33,683 nucleotides of DNA from Elusimicrobiota bacterium (lineage in GTDB: Bacteria > CG03 > SLGR01). A program made the position numbers and the translations under genes. The notes beneath the pieces are model-generated. The model saw nothing but the letters and a program-made list of their open reading frames with translations, did no database searches and was not told the origin of the DNA. Location: contig PWEK01000002.1 in assembly GCA_003553445.1 (NCBI GenBank), positions 1 through 33,683 on the forward strand, read 5' to 3'. The stretch's first letter is position 1; each line of letters begins with the position of its first letter. Below, piece by piece: positions 8,065 to 17,491 of the stretch.

Positions 8065-9381
8065 TTATCTTCTTCTTGATCTTCCTCTCAAGCGCCCTTT
8101 TTGCATAAACCCTTCATACTGTCTCATTATCAAATGTGACTCCAGCTGCGCCATTGTATCTATGGCAACACCCACTACAATTAAAAGTGCCGTTCCTCCA
8201 AAATAAAACGGGGCATTAAAAAGCTCTCCGAAATAAGTCGGCATAATTGCAATTATCACCACAAATATTGCTCCCGCCAGAGTTGTCCTTGTCAGTATTT
8301 TATTTATATAATCCGCTGTCGGCTTACCCGGTCTTATGCCCGGTATAAATCCGCCCCATTTTTTCATGTTCTCTGCAATATCGTTTGGGTTAAATGTCAT
8401 TGCAGTGTAAAAATAACAGAAGAATATGATTAATGCCGCGTATATTATCGTGTGAGTCATTGTTCCCGGTGTCATATATGCTCCGACAGTAGACCATATC
8501 CTTGAATCCGGTAAAAACATTGAAATCTGTCCCGGAACAAGCAGTACAGCCATCGCTAAAATAACGGCTATCACTCCGGATTGATCAATCTTTATCGGCA
8601 GGTGTGTGCCCTGCCCCCCGTACATTTTTCTCCCGACAACTCTCTTTGCATACTGCACCCTGATTCTTCTCTGCCCCTGTTCAACATAAACAACCGCCGC
8701 TGTTATGGCTATTACTATAGCAAGCAGAAATAAAGCACCCAGAATACTCATTTCCTCTACCCTGATGAGCCTTATTACATTGTTTATTCCAGCCGGCATT
8801 CTTGCCACAATGTTTGCAAAAATTATCAGTGATATTCCGTTTCCGATTCCGTTTTCCGTAATCTGCTCTCCGAGCCACATCACGAATATCGAACCTGCAA
8901 GCAGTGTCACGACAGTTATCAGCTGAAAACGCATTCCGGGGTTTACAACCACATTTACACCCCCGACCTCCATTGTCTGCATCCAGAATGTAAGCCCGAG
9001 TCCCTGTATTAACGCTATGACAACTGCAGCATACCTTGTAATCTGATTAAGTTTTTTTCTTCCTGCTTCCCCTTCTTTCTGCAGCTTTTCAAGGTAAGGT
9101 ATTGATTTTCTAACAAGAGACATTATAATTGAGGCATTTATGTACGGCATTATTCCAAGTGCAAATATAGACAATCTGCCCAGTGCTCCCCCCGAAAACA
9201 TATCTAAAAACCCGAAAAGCGTTCCCTCCTGGGCTTCAAAAAAAGCCCTCAACGCTGCAATATCAATTCCCGGAACCGGTATTGCATTTCCAAGCTGCAG
9301 CACCGCAAGGATTCCAAGTGTAAATAATATTTTTTTCTTAAGATCCTGTATCTTGAATATGTCTCCGAGTCCTCTGACCAT
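8065..9381 (-). CDS. secY: Protein translocase subunit SecY
   Basis: Channel subunit of the Sec translocon in the inner membrane, partnered with SecE, which is also encoded in this window. The 438-residue product shows ten membrane spans. It carries the signature GIMPYINASIIMSL after the first periplasmic loop, the GNGIS motif in the middle, and the cytoplasmic loops rich in Arg and Lys that dock the ribosome (around YAKRVVGRKMYGGQ and GFIPGIRPGKPT). It follows rplO by two bases, its normal place in the spc block. Confidence 0.98.
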   Translation of the reverse strand: MVRGLGDIFKIQDLKKKILFTLGILAVLQLGNAIPVPGIDIAALRAFFEAQEGTLFGFLDMFSGGALGRLSIFALGIMPYINASIIMSLVRKSIPYLEKLQKEGEAGRKKLNQITRYAAVVIALIQGLGLTFWMQTMEVGGVNVVVNPGMRFQLITVVTLLAGSIFVMWLGEQITENGIGNGISLIIFANIVARMPAGINNVIRLIRVEEMSILGALFLLAIVIAITAAVVYVEQGQRRIRVQYAKRVVGRKMYGGQGTHLPIKIDQSGVIAVILAMAVLLVPGQISMFLPDSRIWSTVGAYMTPGTMTHTIIYAALIIFFCYFYTAMTFNPNDIAENMKKWGGFIPGIRPGKPTADYINKILTRTTLAGAIFVVIIAIMPTYFGELFNAPFYFGGTALLIVVGVAIDTMAQLESHLIMRQYEGFMQKGRLRGRSRRR

Positions 9382-9383
9382 TT

Positions 9384-9839
9384 CTATTTGATCTCCCCTC
9401 CGGCCTTCTTAATCTTTTCTTCAGCCGCAGCAGACATAAGACATCCAGACACTTTAACTTTTTTCTTAATCTCTCCCTTGCCTAATATTTTAACATTTTT
9501 CTTTCCCTTTATTATATTTTTTTCCCTGAGTTTCTTTGGAGAGACCAACTCGCCGCTTTTGAACCTCTCCTGTATTTGACTTATGTTTACTTCTTCAATT
9601 TCTTCTGCAAACTGTTTATTGCTAAAACCCCTTTTGGGAACCCTTCTTACAAGCGGCATTTGTCCACCTTCAAAAAAATACTTTTTTGAGTTTCCTGCGC
9701 GATGTCCGCTTCCGCCTTTTCCTCTGGTGCAGCTTCTTCCTTTTCCCGAAGACGCGCCACGACCTTTTCTTATTTTCTTTTTTTTCCCTCTTACAGAAGA
9801 ATATACTTCTTCAATTGTTACTGTCTTTTTGGAATTCAT
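9384..9839 (-). CDS. rplO: Large-subunit ribosomal protein L15
   Basis: L15 is a late-assembly 23S-binding protein with a long basic N-terminal extension. The 151-residue product carries [20 protein letters not shown], the GGSGHRAG motif, [17 protein letters not shown] and the C-terminal [19 protein letters not shown]. The ATG overlaps the rpsE stop in ATGA, so nothing is left between rpsE and rplO for rpmD (L30), which sits there in most bacteria. Confidence 0.97.
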   Translation of the reverse strand: MNSKKTVTIEEVYSSVRGKKKKIRKGRGASSGKGRSCTRGKGGSGHRAGNSKKYFFEGGQMPLVRRVPKRGFSNKQFAEEIEEVNISQIQERFKSGELVSPKKLREKNIIKGKKNVKILGKGEIKKKVKVSGCLMSAAAEEKIKKAGGEIK

Positions 9840-10348
9840 AATTCCTCAACCTTTTTTTCCCTGCTCTCCGCGATCTCTTCAATTCTTTTCATTCTTTTCA
9901 AGCCGTTTATAGTGGCATATACAACATTTATCGGATTTCTTGACCGTAAGCATTTAGTAAGGATATTTTTTATTCCGACCGCCTCTATAACGGCTCTTGC
10001 AGGACCTCCTGCTATAACGCCTGTTCCCGGTCCCGCCGGTTTAAGAAGAATTTCTCCGGCGCCGCATTTTCCAATTATTGAATGCGGTATTGTGTAATCA
10101 TCAGTTAATGAAACTTCAATCATTTCATCCTTAGCTTTCGATATCCCTTTTTCTATTGATGTTCTTACATCATTCGCCTTTCCTATTGCAACCCCAACCT
10201 TACCTTCTTTATTTCCTGTTACTACCAGCGTTGAAAACCCAAACCGTTTACCGCCTTTTACAACTTTTGCCACACGGTTTATATTTACAACCTTCTCTAA
10301 TATCTCGTTTTTCTCTGCACCATTTTTTTTATTTTTTTTATCAGTCAT
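9836..10348 (-). CDS. rpsE: Small-subunit ribosomal protein S5
   Basis: S5 is in the small-subunit body near the decoding centre and mRNA entry. The 170-residue product has the double-stranded-RNA-binding-like domain with [15 protein letters not shown], the [11 protein letters not shown] block and the C-terminal domain with [20 protein letters not shown] and [13 protein letters not shown]. The ATG at 10348 makes a TGATG overlap with rplR; a TTG one codon upstream is also in frame but less likely. It overlaps rplO by four bases. Confidence 0.97.
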   Translation of the reverse strand: MTDKKNKKNGAEKNEILEKVVNINRVAKVVKGGKRFGFSTLVVTGNKEGKVGVAIGKANDVRTSIEKGISKAKDEMIEVSLTDDYTIPHSIIGKCGAGEILLKPAGPGTGVIAGGPARAVIEAVGIKNILTKCLRSRNPINVVYATINGLKRMKRIEEIAESREKKVEEL

Positions 10349-10659
10349 CAAAAGTCAAGTCCCCCTTCCCGGGCCCCTTCTGCTATTTCCTTTACCTTAC
10401 CGTGGTATTTAAATTTACCTTTGTCAAAAACAACCTTTTTTATTTTTCTTTTAAGCGCTTGTTCCGCAGCAACCTTTCCTATCTCCCTTGAAACTTTTTT
10501 AGATTCCTTCAGGGCCTTTTTCTTTATCTGGGGTGAAAGGGATGAGATTCCAAATAGAACTTTTTCCTCCCTGTCATTTATTAACTGGGCATATATATGC
10601 TTATTAGACCTGTACACTGCCAGCCTTGGCCTTTCGTTGTTTCCTTTTATTTTCTTCAT
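10348..10659 (-). CDS. rplR: Large-subunit ribosomal protein L18, short N-terminus
   Basis: L18 binds 5S rRNA with L5 in the central protuberance. The 103-residue product matches the family core: [36 protein letters not shown] and the C-terminal AREGGLDF. Against E. coli L18 (117 residues) it lacks about 14-15 N-terminal basic residues. The start looks real: the ATG overlaps the rplF stop in ATGA and GGAG lies just upstream. Confidence 0.95.
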   Translation of the reverse strand: MKKIKGNNERPRLAVYRSNKHIYAQLINDREEKVLFGISSLSPQIKKKALKESKKVSREIGKVAAEQALKRKIKKVVFDKGKFKYHGKVKEIAEGAREGGLDF

Positions 10660-11216
10660 TGTCCCGCTCCTGTAAATCCGCCGCCTACAGCAGCTTTTCC
10701 GGCCTTTTTCCTTATATGCTCTCCGTGATACCTTATGCCCGAACCCTTATAAGGCTCCGGCGGCTGAATATCCCTTATTTCCGCAGCCGTTTCTCCGACT
10801 TTCTGCTTATCCACACCCGATATTTCAATTATGTTCTTTTGAATATTTACTTCTATGCCTTCCGGGATATTATATTCATATGGATGGGATAATCCAATCT
10901 CCAGGATGAGCTTTTTTCCCTGAACCTTTGCTCTTTTTCCTCTACCTACCAGCTCCAGTTTTTTCATAAACCCATTCGTGACACCCTCAACCATATTACT
11001 TACAAGTGTTCTTGCCAATCCCTGAAGTGCTCTGCTTTTTCGCGATTCCTCTTTTCTTTCAACCTTTATTTCGCCGTCTTTCTTTTTTATTCCAATTTTT
11101 TCAGGAATCCTATATGTAAGCTCTTTTTTGTCTTTGCTTATTTTTATTATCCCTTTTTCAATATCTACTTTTACTTTTTCCGGTATTTTCACCGGTACTT
11201 TTCCTATTCTACTCAT
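10656..11216 (-). CDS. rplF: Large-subunit ribosomal protein L6
   Basis: L6 lies at the base of the L7/L12 stalk and contacts the sarcin-ricin region of 23S rRNA. The 186-residue product starts MSRIGKVPVKIP, the family start; a TTG four codons upstream is in frame but overlaps rpsH and is not needed. The two L6 repeats are present, with SRKSRALQGLARTLVSNMVEG in the first part, and the C-terminal PEPYKGSGIRYHGEHIRKK signature. It starts five bases after the rpsH stop, with GGTGAG upstream. Confidence 0.97.
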   Translation of the reverse strand: MSRIGKVPVKIPEKVKVDIEKGIIKISKDKKELTYRIPEKIGIKKKDGEIKVERKEESRKSRALQGLARTLVSNMVEGVTNGFMKKLELVGRGKRAKVQGKKLILEIGLSHPYEYNIPEGIEVNIQKNIIEISGVDKQKVGETAAEIRDIQPPEPYKGSGIRYHGEHIRKKAGKAAVGGGFTGAGQ

Positions 11217-11221
11217 TTTTC

Positions 11222-11620
11222 TCACCAAACATGAAGTAATACTTCACCGCCTAAACGGTTTTTCCTGCACCCTTTATCAGTCATAAGTCCTTTTGATGTT
11301 GATATTACAGCTCTTCCAAGCCCTTCCATAACCCTTGGAATTTCCTCTTTGTTTACATATTGTCTTCTGCCCGGACTTGAGACCCTTTCCATGTCACGTA
11401 TAACCGACTCCCCGCTCTTTGTATACTTCAGGAATATTCTTAATATTCCCTGCTTGTTATCTTCAATTGTTTTGTAATTTGCTATATATCCTTCTTCCTT
11501 TAAAATTCTTGCTATTTCCACCTTAAGTTTTGAAGAAGGCATATCCACATGCGGCTTTTCCCTTTCCAAAGAATTTTTAGTTCTTGCTATCATATCAGCT
11601 ATTGTATCTGTTACTACCAT
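11222..11620 (-). CDS. rpsH: Small-subunit ribosomal protein S8
   Basis: S8 binds the central domain of 16S rRNA and in E. coli represses the spc operon through an mRNA site near rplE. The 132-residue product has the start [13 protein letters not shown], the middle [10 protein letters not shown] block and the C-terminal half with [15 protein letters not shown] and [13 protein letters not shown], then GGEVLLHVW, all typical. It overlaps rpsN by seven bases. Confidence 0.97.
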   Translation of the reverse strand: MVVTDTIADMIARTKNSLEREKPHVDMPSSKLKVEIARILKEEGYIANYKTIEDNKQGILRIFLKYTKSGESVIRDMERVSSPGRRQYVNKEEIPRVMEGLGRAVISTSKGLMTDKGCRKNRLGGEVLLHVW

Positions 11621-11799
11621 GACGATTTTACTACTCCCGGGATCTTCCCCTCATTTGCAAGCCTTCTGAAACAAATCCTGCACAATCCGAAATCTCTCAT
11701 ATATCCATGTCTTCTGTGACATATATTGCACCGGTTGTATTTTCTCACCCTGTATTTAGGTTCCTTTTTCTGTTTTTCTACTAATGCTTTTCGAGCCAT
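11614..11799 (-). CDS. rpsN: Small-subunit ribosomal protein S14, short zinc-binding form
   Basis: S14 is a late-assembly protein of the small-subunit head. The 61-residue product is the short type Z form with Cys24, Cys27, Cys40 and Cys43 (CNIC, then CRIC) forming a zinc site. The start [10 protein letters not shown] and the end [11 protein letters not shown] are family-typical. It lies 15 bases after rplE and overlaps rpsH by seven bases. Confidence 0.97.
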   Translation of the reverse strand: MARKALVEKQKKEPKYRVRKYNRCNICHRRHGYMRDFGLCRICFRRLANEGKIPGVVKSSW

Positions 11800-11814
11800 A
11801 TTTACTCCTATTCT

Positions 11815-12366
11815 TTATTTAAACGGAAACCCCAGCAACTCAAACATCTTCTCTGATTTATCCCTGTCATGCTTATCAGTCACTATTGTTATTCCCATTC
11901 CTTTTATATGCTTTACTGTATCAGGGTTTATTTCAGGGAATATTGATTCATCCTCCAGCCCTATTGTAAGGTTTCCGAAGCGATCCAGGCTCTTTTTAAT
12001 TCCACCGAAGTCCCTTATACGCGGAAGAACCACTCTCAACAACCTCTCAAGAAAGGAATTCATCATTTCCCCCCTGAGTGTAACCATACACCCTATAGGG
12101 GTTCCCTTTTTTATTCCAAAGTTTGATATCGCCTTTCTTGCCTTTGTCACTACCGGCTTTTGTCCTGTAATCTGAGCCAGGTGTTTTTTTGCTTCTTCCA
12201 TCACAGTCGAATCATCTTTTGCCTTGTTTAAACCCATGTTAATCACTACTTTCTCAATTTTAGGGCATTCCATTTTGTTCTTTAATTTATATGTTTTTTT
12301 AATTTCAGGGATAACATCTTTTCTGTATTTTTTTTCTATACTTGTTTCAAGCTTTTTAGTTGTCAT
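11815..12366 (-). CDS. rplE: Large-subunit ribosomal protein L5
   Basis: L5 binds 5S rRNA and contacts P-site tRNA from the central protuberance. The 183-residue call starts at MTTKKLETSI, where ATGA overlaps the rplX stop and GGGGAG lies upstream; a longer in-frame reading adds nine residues from inside rplX and is rejected. Family blocks include KIEKVVINMGLNKAK, the GQKPVVTKARKAISNF segment, IGCMVTLRG and the C-terminal GMGITIVTDKHDRDKSEKMF. Confidence 0.97.
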   Translation of the reverse strand: MTTKKLETSIEKKYRKDVIPEIKKTYKLKNKMECPKIEKVVINMGLNKAKDDSTVMEEAKKHLAQITGQKPVVTKARKAISNFGIKKGTPIGCMVTLRGEMMNSFLERLLRVVLPRIRDFGGIKKSLDRFGNLTIGLEDESIFPEINPDTVKHIKGMGITIVTDKHDRDKSEKMFELLGFPFK

Positions 12367-12674
12367 ACAATCATCTCCCCGCATTTCTTGCATATTCTAA
12401 CCTTTTCACCATCTTGAAGTCTGTCAAATTTTACTTTTGTCGGCTGATCACATTTAGTGCATATTAACTGAAGATTTGCGAGACTTACAGGCAGTTCAAC
12501 ATCAAGAACCCCTCCCTGAGACTGGCCTGTCGGACGGGAATGCTTCTTCGCAACATTAAGTTTTGAAACCACAGCTTTTCCGGATGAGGGCCTGATTTTA
12601 AGAACCTCTCCCGTTTTTCCCTTATCTTTACCTTTTTTTATTATTACTTTATCTTTTTTCTTTATCTTAAGCAT
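12363..12674 (-). CDS. rplX: Large-subunit ribosomal protein L24 with zinc-ribbon tail
   Basis: L24 is an early-assembly 23S-binding protein at the tunnel exit. The 103-residue product has the KOW segment KKGKDKGKTGEVLKI at 13-27 and a C-terminal Cys pair at each end of a ribbon (C72, C75, C95, C98), a form found in many bacteria. The start is ATG at 12674, one base after the rplN stop, with GGAGG nine bases upstream; a TTG three codons earlier is less likely. The stop overlaps rplE. Confidence 0.96.
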   Translation of the reverse strand: MLKIKKKDKVIIKKGKDKGKTGEVLKIRPSSGKAVVSKLNVAKKHSRPTGQSQGGVLDVELPVSLANLQLICTKCDQPTKVKFDRLQDGEKVRICKKCGEMIV

Positions 12675-12675
12675 T

Positions 12676-13044
12676 TTACACAACCTCCGGTGCCAATGAT
12701 ATGATTTTTGTGAAGTTTTTATCTCTGAGTTCTAAAGCTATAGGACCGAATACCCTTGTTCCCATAGGCTGCATGTTTTTATCTATTAATACAGCACTGT
12801 TATCATCAAACCTTACAACGGTTCCGTCTTCCCTTTTTACCGGCGCCTTTGTTCTTACTATCACCGCTTTTACTATTTCCCCCTTAGTCATTTCTGTTGA
12901 AGGAATAGCATCTTTAACAGTGCCTACTACTATATCACCCACTCCGGCGTATTTTCTTCCCGTGCCTCCAAGCACCCTTATACATAGTATTTTTTTTGCG
13001 CCAGAGTTATCAGCTACATTTAATATACTTTCTGTCTGTATCAT
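12676..13044 (-). CDS. rplN: Large-subunit ribosomal protein L14
   Basis: L14 lies at the subunit interface and makes intersubunit bridge contacts. The 122-residue product is highly conserved: [20 protein letters not shown] at the start, [31 protein letters not shown] and the C-terminal [20 protein letters not shown] with SLAPEVV. The ATG overlaps the rpsQ end by four bases. GGAGG near its 3' end serves rplX. Confidence 0.98.
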   Translation of the reverse strand: MIQTESILNVADNSGAKKILCIRVLGGTGRKYAGVGDIVVGTVKDAIPSTEMTKGEIVKAVIVRTKAPVKREDGTVVRFDDNSAVLIDKNMQPMGTRVFGPIALELRDKNFTKIISLAPEVV

Positions 13045-13292
13045 CTTTTTTTCTCAACAATTCTCCATCTTTTCATACGACTCATAGGCCTGCATTCTTC
13101 TATTAAAACCCTGTCACCGCTTTTTGTGCTATTCTCTTCATCATGAACGTAATATTTTTTACTTTTTCTTAGTACCTTTTTATACAAAGGATGCCTGAAA
13201 CTTCTTTTTACGTTCACTACACGTGTTTTATCCTGGTTATCCGCGGTTATTATGCCTGTCATCCTTCTGCGCTTTTTTTCTTTATTCTTCAT
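13041..13292 (-). CDS. rpsQ: Small-subunit ribosomal protein S17
   Basis: S17 is a primary 16S-binding OB-fold protein. The 83-residue product includes [20 protein letters not shown], the [19 protein letters not shown] block and [17 protein letters not shown], all matching the family. The start at 13292 overlaps rpmC by 11 bases; an internal ATG at residue 11 would cut into the first beta strand, so the longer form is preferred. Confidence 0.95.
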   Translation of the reverse strand: MKNKEKKRRRMTGIITADNQDKTRVVNVKRSFRHPLYKKVLRKSKKYYVHDEENSTKSGDRVLIEECRPMSRMKRWRIVEKKR

Positions 13293-13476
13293 TGTTTTTC
13301 TCTTTTATTATTGTCATTATCCTTGCAATCTCGCGTCTTTTTTTCCGTATCTGCAATGGATTGTTAAGCGCTCCGGTTTTATTTTGAAACCTGAGCTCCA
13401 TATATTTCTTTTTTTCATCCGCAAGCCTGCTCTGCAGTTCTTTTACCGTTTCATTTCTCAATTCTTTTGTCTTCAC
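13282..13476 (-). CDS. rpmC: Large-subunit ribosomal protein L29, GTG start
   Basis: L29 is a two-helix protein at the tunnel exit, near the docking site of trigger factor and SRP. The 64-residue product runs from [20 protein letters not shown] to [19 protein letters not shown], the family pattern. The start is GTG at 13476, which overlaps the rplP TGA in GTGA and has AGAGGA about eight bases upstream. A longer reading would include ten residues from out-of-frame rplP. Confidence 0.95.
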   Translation of the reverse strand: MKTKELRNETVKELQSRLADEKKKYMELRFQNKTGALNNPLQIRKKRREIARIMTIIKEKNNEE

Positions 13477-13886
13477 TGGTACTGTCCTCTTTTTACAAAC
13501 CTGCATTTCATTGGCATCTTTGCTGCAGCTCTTTTCATGGCAACTTTGGCATTTTCTTCTTCAAGCCCTTCCAGTTCAAACATTATTCTTCCCGGCTTTA
13601 CTATTGCAACATACTGCTCTACATCTCCTTTTCCCTTACCCATTCTTGTCTCTGCCGGCTGTTTTGTAACCGGATGGTCCGGAAAAATTCTTATCCATAC
13701 CTTTCCGCCTCTTTTCATGTATCGGGTAATTGTTACCCGCGCTGCTTCTATCTGCCTTTCTGTAACCCACTGCGGCTCCATTGCTTTTAATCCATATTCT
13801 CCAAAATTTATTTTACTTCCCCGCATGGATTTACCCTTTCTGCGGCCTCTGTGCTTCTTTCTGTATTTTACTTTTCTAGGTCTCAT
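13473..13886 (-). CDS. rplP: Large-subunit ribosomal protein L16
   Basis: L16 lies near the A-site tRNA elbow and helps shape the peptidyl transferase region. The 137-residue product starts [18 protein letters not shown], a slight variant of the usual MLxPKR start, and carries [40 protein letters not shown] and [20 protein letters not shown]. It overlaps rpsC by 11 bases and rpmC by four. Confidence 0.98.
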   Translation of the reverse strand: MRPRKVKYRKKHRGRRKGKSMRGSKINFGEYGLKAMEPQWVTERQIEAARVTITRYMKRGGKVWIRIFPDHPVTKQPAETRMGKGKGDVEQYVAIVKPGRIMFELEGLEEENAKVAMKRAAAKMPMKCRFVKRGQYQ

Positions 13887-14529
13887 TTTCTTTTTTTTCC
13901 TCCAAACCTAAAAGTTCTCCATGGTAAATCCAAACCTTGATCCCTATATTCCCGTAAGTTGTTTTAGCTTCACAAAACCCGTAATCTATATCAGCCCTTA
14001 TTGTCTGAAGCGGTATTCTTCCTTCCTTTGTCCATTCTGTGCGCGCAATTTCCGAACCGTTAAGTCTGCCGCTTACTGATATCTTAACCCCTTTGGCTCC
14101 ATCCTGGATTGTTCTGTCTAAAGCTCTTTTCATAACACTTCTGAACCTTATTTTCTTTTCAAGAGCCTTTGCTATTCCGTCTGCCACAAGGTATGCATCC
14201 AGCTGGGGCTTTTTTACCTGTTCAATATTTATTGTGGTTCTGTACCCTGTCATGTCTTCTATCTCGGTTTTTAAATTTTCTACTTCTCCCCCACCCTTAC
14301 CTATTATCACACCAGGTTTGTCCGTATATATTGACCCCCTTATGTTCTCCCCCATTCTTTCTATGTCAATCCTTGAAATACCAGTGTTATCTACCCTGTT
14401 TCTGAGAAATCTCCTGATTTTCTCATCCTGCGCAATAAACTCCGGCATTTTTTTTAGGTTAAACCACCTTGAACGCCAGTTTTTATTTATTCCTAACCTG
14501 AAAACTGTTGGATGAACTTTTTGACCCAT
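13876..14529 (-). CDS. rpsC: Small-subunit ribosomal protein S3
   Basis: S3 forms part of the mRNA entry site and the helicase centre of the small subunit. The 217-residue product has the start [20 protein letters not shown], a type II KH domain with the [14 protein letters not shown] loop, and the C-terminal half with [20 protein letters not shown] and [14 protein letters not shown]. It starts two bases after rplV and its end overlaps rplP by 11 bases. Confidence 0.98.
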   Translation of the reverse strand: MGQKVHPTVFRLGINKNWRSRWFNLKKMPEFIAQDEKIRRFLRNRVDNTGISRIDIERMGENIRGSIYTDKPGVIIGKGGGEVENLKTEIEDMTGYRTTINIEQVKKPQLDAYLVADGIAKALEKKIRFRSVMKRALDRTIQDGAKGVKISVSGRLNGSEIARTEWTKEGRIPLQTIRADIDYGFCEAKTTYGNIGIKVWIYHGELLGLEEKKENET

Positions 14530-14531
14530 TT

Positions 14532-14852
14532 TTAACCTACTTCTATTTCAATGTGAGAAGTCGGCCTCTTGTATATATCCGCTCTTCCCATCGCCCTGGG
14601 CCTTAGCCTTTTCATTGCCGGACCCTTTCCAACCCACACTCTCTTGACCTTTACTCTTTCGGGTATATCCGATGCGCCGGCGTTTGCAACTGCCGACTTG
14701 AGTGTCTTTTCCACAGTTTTTGCCGCTCTTTTATCCATAAATTTCAGTTCCTTATACGCTTCAGTTACATTCAACCCTTTTATTTTATCCAGAACAATTC
14801 TTACCTTTCTTGGACTCATTCTGACATATTTTGTTTTTGCTATCGCATTCAT
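14532..14852 (-). CDS. rplV: Large-subunit ribosomal protein L22
   Basis: L22 lines the narrow part of the exit tunnel with its beta-hairpin loop. The 106-residue product begins with [20 protein letters not shown], typical of the family. The tunnel loop is in [20 protein letters not shown], and the end is SHIEIEVG. The start overlaps the rpsS stop by four bases. I see no insertion in the tunnel loop. Confidence 0.97.
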   Translation of the reverse strand: MNAIAKTKYVRMSPRKVRIVLDKIKGLNVTEAYKELKFMDKRAAKTVEKTLKSAVANAGASDIPERVKVKRVWVGKGPAMKRLRPRAMGRADIYKRPTSHIEIEVG

Positions 14853-15142
14853 TTTGTGATTTCCGCTTCTATTTCCTTCGAGTGAGCAGCGCCGTGGCCT
14901 CTAAAGAATCTTGTTGGCGCAAACTCTCCCAGCCTGTGGCCTACCATATTTTCTGTTATATATACATCTACAAACCTTTTTCCATTGTGAACAGGAATTG
15001 TTAACCCCACAAAACTTGGAATTATCATTGAGCTTCTTGCCCATGTCCTGTCCGTCTTTTTACTTCCACTCTTTTTTGCTCTGTTAACTTTCTTCATTAG
15101 TGATTCAGCAACAAAAGGCCCTTTTTTTGCCGATCTTGACAT
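14849..15142 (-). CDS. rpsS: Small-subunit ribosomal protein S19
   Basis: S19 pairs with S13 in the small-subunit head. The 97-residue call starts at [14 protein letters not shown], which matches the family start; the ATG sits in a TAATG overlap with the rplB stop, with GGAGG at 15151-15155, eight bases upstream. An upstream in-frame ATG would add 27 residues read from rplB sequence and is rejected. Conserved blocks are [37 protein letters not shown] and the end [11 protein letters not shown]. Confidence 0.97.
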   Translation of the reverse strand: MSRSAKKGPFVAESLMKKVNRAKKSGSKKTDRTWARSSMIIPSFVGLTIPVHNGKRFVDVYITENMVGHRLGEFAPTRFFRGHGAAHSKEIEAEITK

Positions 15143-15963
15143 TATTTTTTCCTCCGTACTATGAATTTTTCCGATGATTTTCTTTTTTTCCTTGTTTTCA
15201 CACCCTTTTCTATTTTTCCCCATGGTGTCGAAGGAATATTGTCCCCCTTGCTTCTTCCCCGTCCTCCCCCGTGCGGATGATCAAACGCATTCATTGCCGT
15301 TCCTCTTACTCTTTGCCTTCTTCCCCTGTGCCTTGTGGCTCCGGCAAAGCCGAGTTTTTCTTTTTCGTGGTCCATATTGCCCAGTTTTCCAATTGTTGCC
15401 CTGCATTTTTTATTGACAAACCTGACCTCTCCTGATGGACATTTTATCTGCACCATATTTCCTTCTTTTGCAGTTATAGTTGCTTCTCCACCTGCGCTTC
15501 TTACCATTACTCCGCCTTTTCCGGGTGTCATTTCAATGTTGTGTATTACCGTGCCTTCCGGAATATTTTCAAGCATTCTTACGTTTCCCGGTTTCAATGG
15601 GGCATTTTCCGAACTTTCCACCTTGTCGCCGACTTTTAACCCCATTGGATGTAAAATATAGGCTTTTTCCCCGTCAGGGTATATTATTAACGCTATGTTT
15701 GCCGACCTGTTGGGATCATATTCTATTGCATGTACTTTCGCCGGATTAGTTTTGTTTCTTTTAAAATCAATTTTTCTGTATTTTCGCTTACTTCCTCCAC
15801 CCCTGTGTCTTGCGGTTATTCTTCCATTGCTGTTTCTTCCGCCTTTTTTTCTTTTTACAACTGTAAGTGACTTTTCGGGTTTTTTCTTCGTTATTTCTTC
15901 CCTTTTAACTCGCGAGCTGAACCTTTTTGCCGGTGATAATGCTTTATATCTTCTTATTGCCAT
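15142..15963 (-). CDS. rplB: Large-subunit ribosomal protein L2
   Basis: L2 is essential for subunit association and peptidyl transferase activity. The 273-residue product keeps the usual blocks: [20 protein letters not shown], the OB-fold middle and the C-terminal [14 protein letters not shown]. His229 lies in [12 protein letters not shown]; most bacteria have NPVDHPHGGGEG, so the Ala/Phe and the following Arg are variants. The C-terminal tail ends in a basic run. It starts one base after the rplW stop. Confidence 0.98.
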   Translation of the reverse strand: MAIRRYKALSPAKRFSSRVKREEITKKKPEKSLTVVKRKKGGRNSNGRITARHRGGGSKRKYRKIDFKRNKTNPAKVHAIEYDPNRSANIALIIYPDGEKAYILHPMGLKVGDKVESSENAPLKPGNVRMLENIPEGTVIHNIEMTPGKGGVMVRSAGGEATITAKEGNMVQIKCPSGEVRFVNKKCRATIGKLGNMDHEKEKLGFAGATRHRGRRQRVRGTAMNAFDHPHGGGRGRSKGDNIPSTPWGKIEKGVKTRKKRKSSEKFIVRRKK

Positions 15964-15964
15964 T

Positions 15965-16261
15965 TTACGGACCTTCCATTAACTTTATTCTTTCGCCCTG
16001 GGCCAGTTTCACAACAGCCTTTTTTTTCACGGGTGATCTTCCTTCAAATCTTCCCATCCTTTTCGGTTTTGATTGTATTTTTAGTGTATTTACAGACAGA
16101 ACCTTCGTTTTGAAAAGCTCTTCTACCGCTTCCTTTATCTGAACCTTATTAGCTCTTTTATCAACAATAAATGAATATTTATTATCTTCCATCCTGTCAG
16201 TCGTTGACTTTTCCGTTATTACCGGTCCTTTTATTATGTCATATGCTGTTTTTGCACTCAT
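15965..16261 (-). CDS. rplW: Large-subunit ribosomal protein L23
   Basis: L23 is at the tunnel exit and is the docking point for trigger factor and SRP. The 98-residue product has the start [20 protein letters not shown], the [18 protein letters not shown] helix and [18 protein letters not shown] in the extended loop. The start overlaps rplD by four bases. Normal for a bacterial L23. Confidence 0.96.
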   Translation of the reverse strand: MSAKTAYDIIKGPVITEKSTTDRMEDNKYSFIVDKRANKVQIKEAVEELFKTKVLSVNTLKIQSKPKRMGRFEGRSPVKKKAVVKLAQGERIKLMEGP

Positions 16262-16866
16262 TCTTTTATTCCTCTTGATTCCTTAAAATTTTTCCATGCG
16301 TTTTTTGTAAATATTATATTTTCATTTTTTATTATGTTGTATGCGCTCAGCCTGTTCTGATTTATTATTTCAATATTTTTTAGATTTCTGTAGGCCTTTA
16401 TGTTTTCACTATCTTCTTTGTCCAATACAAGCAAAACTCCACTTTCTTTTTTTCCCAATGATTTTTCAAGCTGCAGTTTTGCATTTCTTGTTTTGTTTTC
16501 CTTTACTTCAATTTTATCTGCTATTTTAAGGTTTCCCTCTTTTATTCTTTGCATTACAGCCTGCCTTAATGCTTTTTTCTTTTTTCTTTTTGTCAAATTC
16601 TTCGAAAAGTCCCTGTTTTTGTCAGGCCCGAAAGTTACTCCGCCGCCTCTCCATATAGGAGATGTTCTGCTTCCTGCGCGTGCCCTTCCGGTTCCTTTTT
16701 GCCTGTACGGCTTCCTTCCGCCCCCGGAGACCTCACGCCTTGTTTTCGCATGCGCTGTCATCTGTCTCATATTTGCGCGCTCTGACTCGATAATTTCATG
16801 CATTAATTTTAGGTTTATTTTTTCCTTTTCTGCCGATTTTTTTATTTTTGGTGATGATAAATTCAT
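16258..16866 (-). CDS. rplD: Large-subunit ribosomal protein L4
   Basis: L4 has a globular domain on the subunit surface and a long loop into the exit tunnel; in E. coli it also represses the S10 operon. The 202-residue product has the loop block [20 protein letters not shown] and the following [16 protein letters not shown] at about 45-80, then a more variable C-terminal domain. It overlaps rplC and rplW by four bases each. No S10-type leader lies upstream, because tuf and rpsJ are directly joined. Confidence 0.97.
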   Translation of the reverse strand: MNLSSPKIKKSAEKEKINLKLMHEIIESERANMRQMTAHAKTRREVSGGGRKPYRQKGTGRARAGSRTSPIWRGGGVTFGPDKNRDFSKNLTKRKKKKALRQAVMQRIKEGNLKIADKIEVKENKTRNAKLQLEKSLGKKESGVLLVLDKEDSENIKAYRNLKNIEIINQNRLSAYNIIKNENIIFTKNAWKNFKESRGIKE

Positions 16867-17489
16867 CTTACGTTTGCCCTCTTGCTTTTTCTTATGAATA
16901 TTAATCCTTTATTCGGTCCCGGAACCGCCCCTTTAACTGCAATAATATTTTCCTTCTCATCCACATTTACGATCTCAAGATTCATTTCTGTAACTTTTTC
17001 GCCGCCGCTCCGCCCGGCCATTTTCTTTCCCGGGAATACACGGCTCGGATCTGCAGACTGACCTATTGAACCCGTGCTTCGATGCATTGTGGAACCGTGT
17101 GTTGCTCTTCCGCCGTTGAAACCCCATCTTTTTACCACACCCGTAAAGCCCTTTCCTTTTGATTTACCCTGAATGTCAACCATGTCAGTTTCTTTAAAAA
17201 CCTCGGCTCCTATTCTTTCTCCCTTTTCAGGCATTTTGTCTTCACTTCCGGACCATTTAACTTCTTTTAAATACTTCAATGAGGGAACATCCTGCTTTTT
17301 AAAATACCCGGCCTCAGGTTTTTTTACATCTTTCTCTTTCATTTTTTCAAACCCCAGCTGTATATTTTTTCCATTTTTATTTACAACATAGCATGGCCCG
17401 CATTTAAGAAGGGTTACTGGCACAGTCTTTCCCTCACTGTCAAACCATCTGCTCATTTTTATTTTTTTTCCGAGTATTCCCTGTATCAT
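16863..17489 (-). CDS. rplC: Large-subunit ribosomal protein L3
   Basis: L3 is an early-assembly protein whose loop approaches the peptidyl transferase centre. The 208-residue product starts MIQGILGKKIKMSRWF and carries GKSKGKGFTGVVKRWGF, HGSTMHRSTGSIGQSADPSR and VFPGKKMAGRSGGEKVT, matching the bacterial family. It starts two bases after rpsJ and overlaps rplD. Confidence 0.98.
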   Translation of the reverse strand: MIQGILGKKIKMSRWFDSEGKTVPVTLLKCGPCYVVNKNGKNIQLGFEKMKEKDVKKPEAGYFKKQDVPSLKYLKEVKWSGSEDKMPEKGERIGAEVFKETDMVDIQGKSKGKGFTGVVKRWGFNGGRATHGSTMHRSTGSIGQSADPSRVFPGKKMAGRSGGEKVTEMNLEIVNVDEKENIIAVKGAVPGPNKGLIFIRKSKRANVR

Positions 17490-17491
17490 TT

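Noticed and set aside
8681-8878. A 65-residue minus-strand frame inside secY
   Set aside because: It is an out-of-frame reading of a well-supported secY, with no ribosome binding site or recognisable domain.
12283-12350. T-runs on the plus strand that resemble terminator tails
   Set aside because: They are the complement of Lys-rich (AAA) codons in rplE and recur in many genes here; no stable stem precedes them.
15143-15223. A 27-residue N-terminal extension of S19
   Set aside because: It lies wholly within rplB in another frame; the family start [10 protein letters not shown] has GGAGG at the right spacing.
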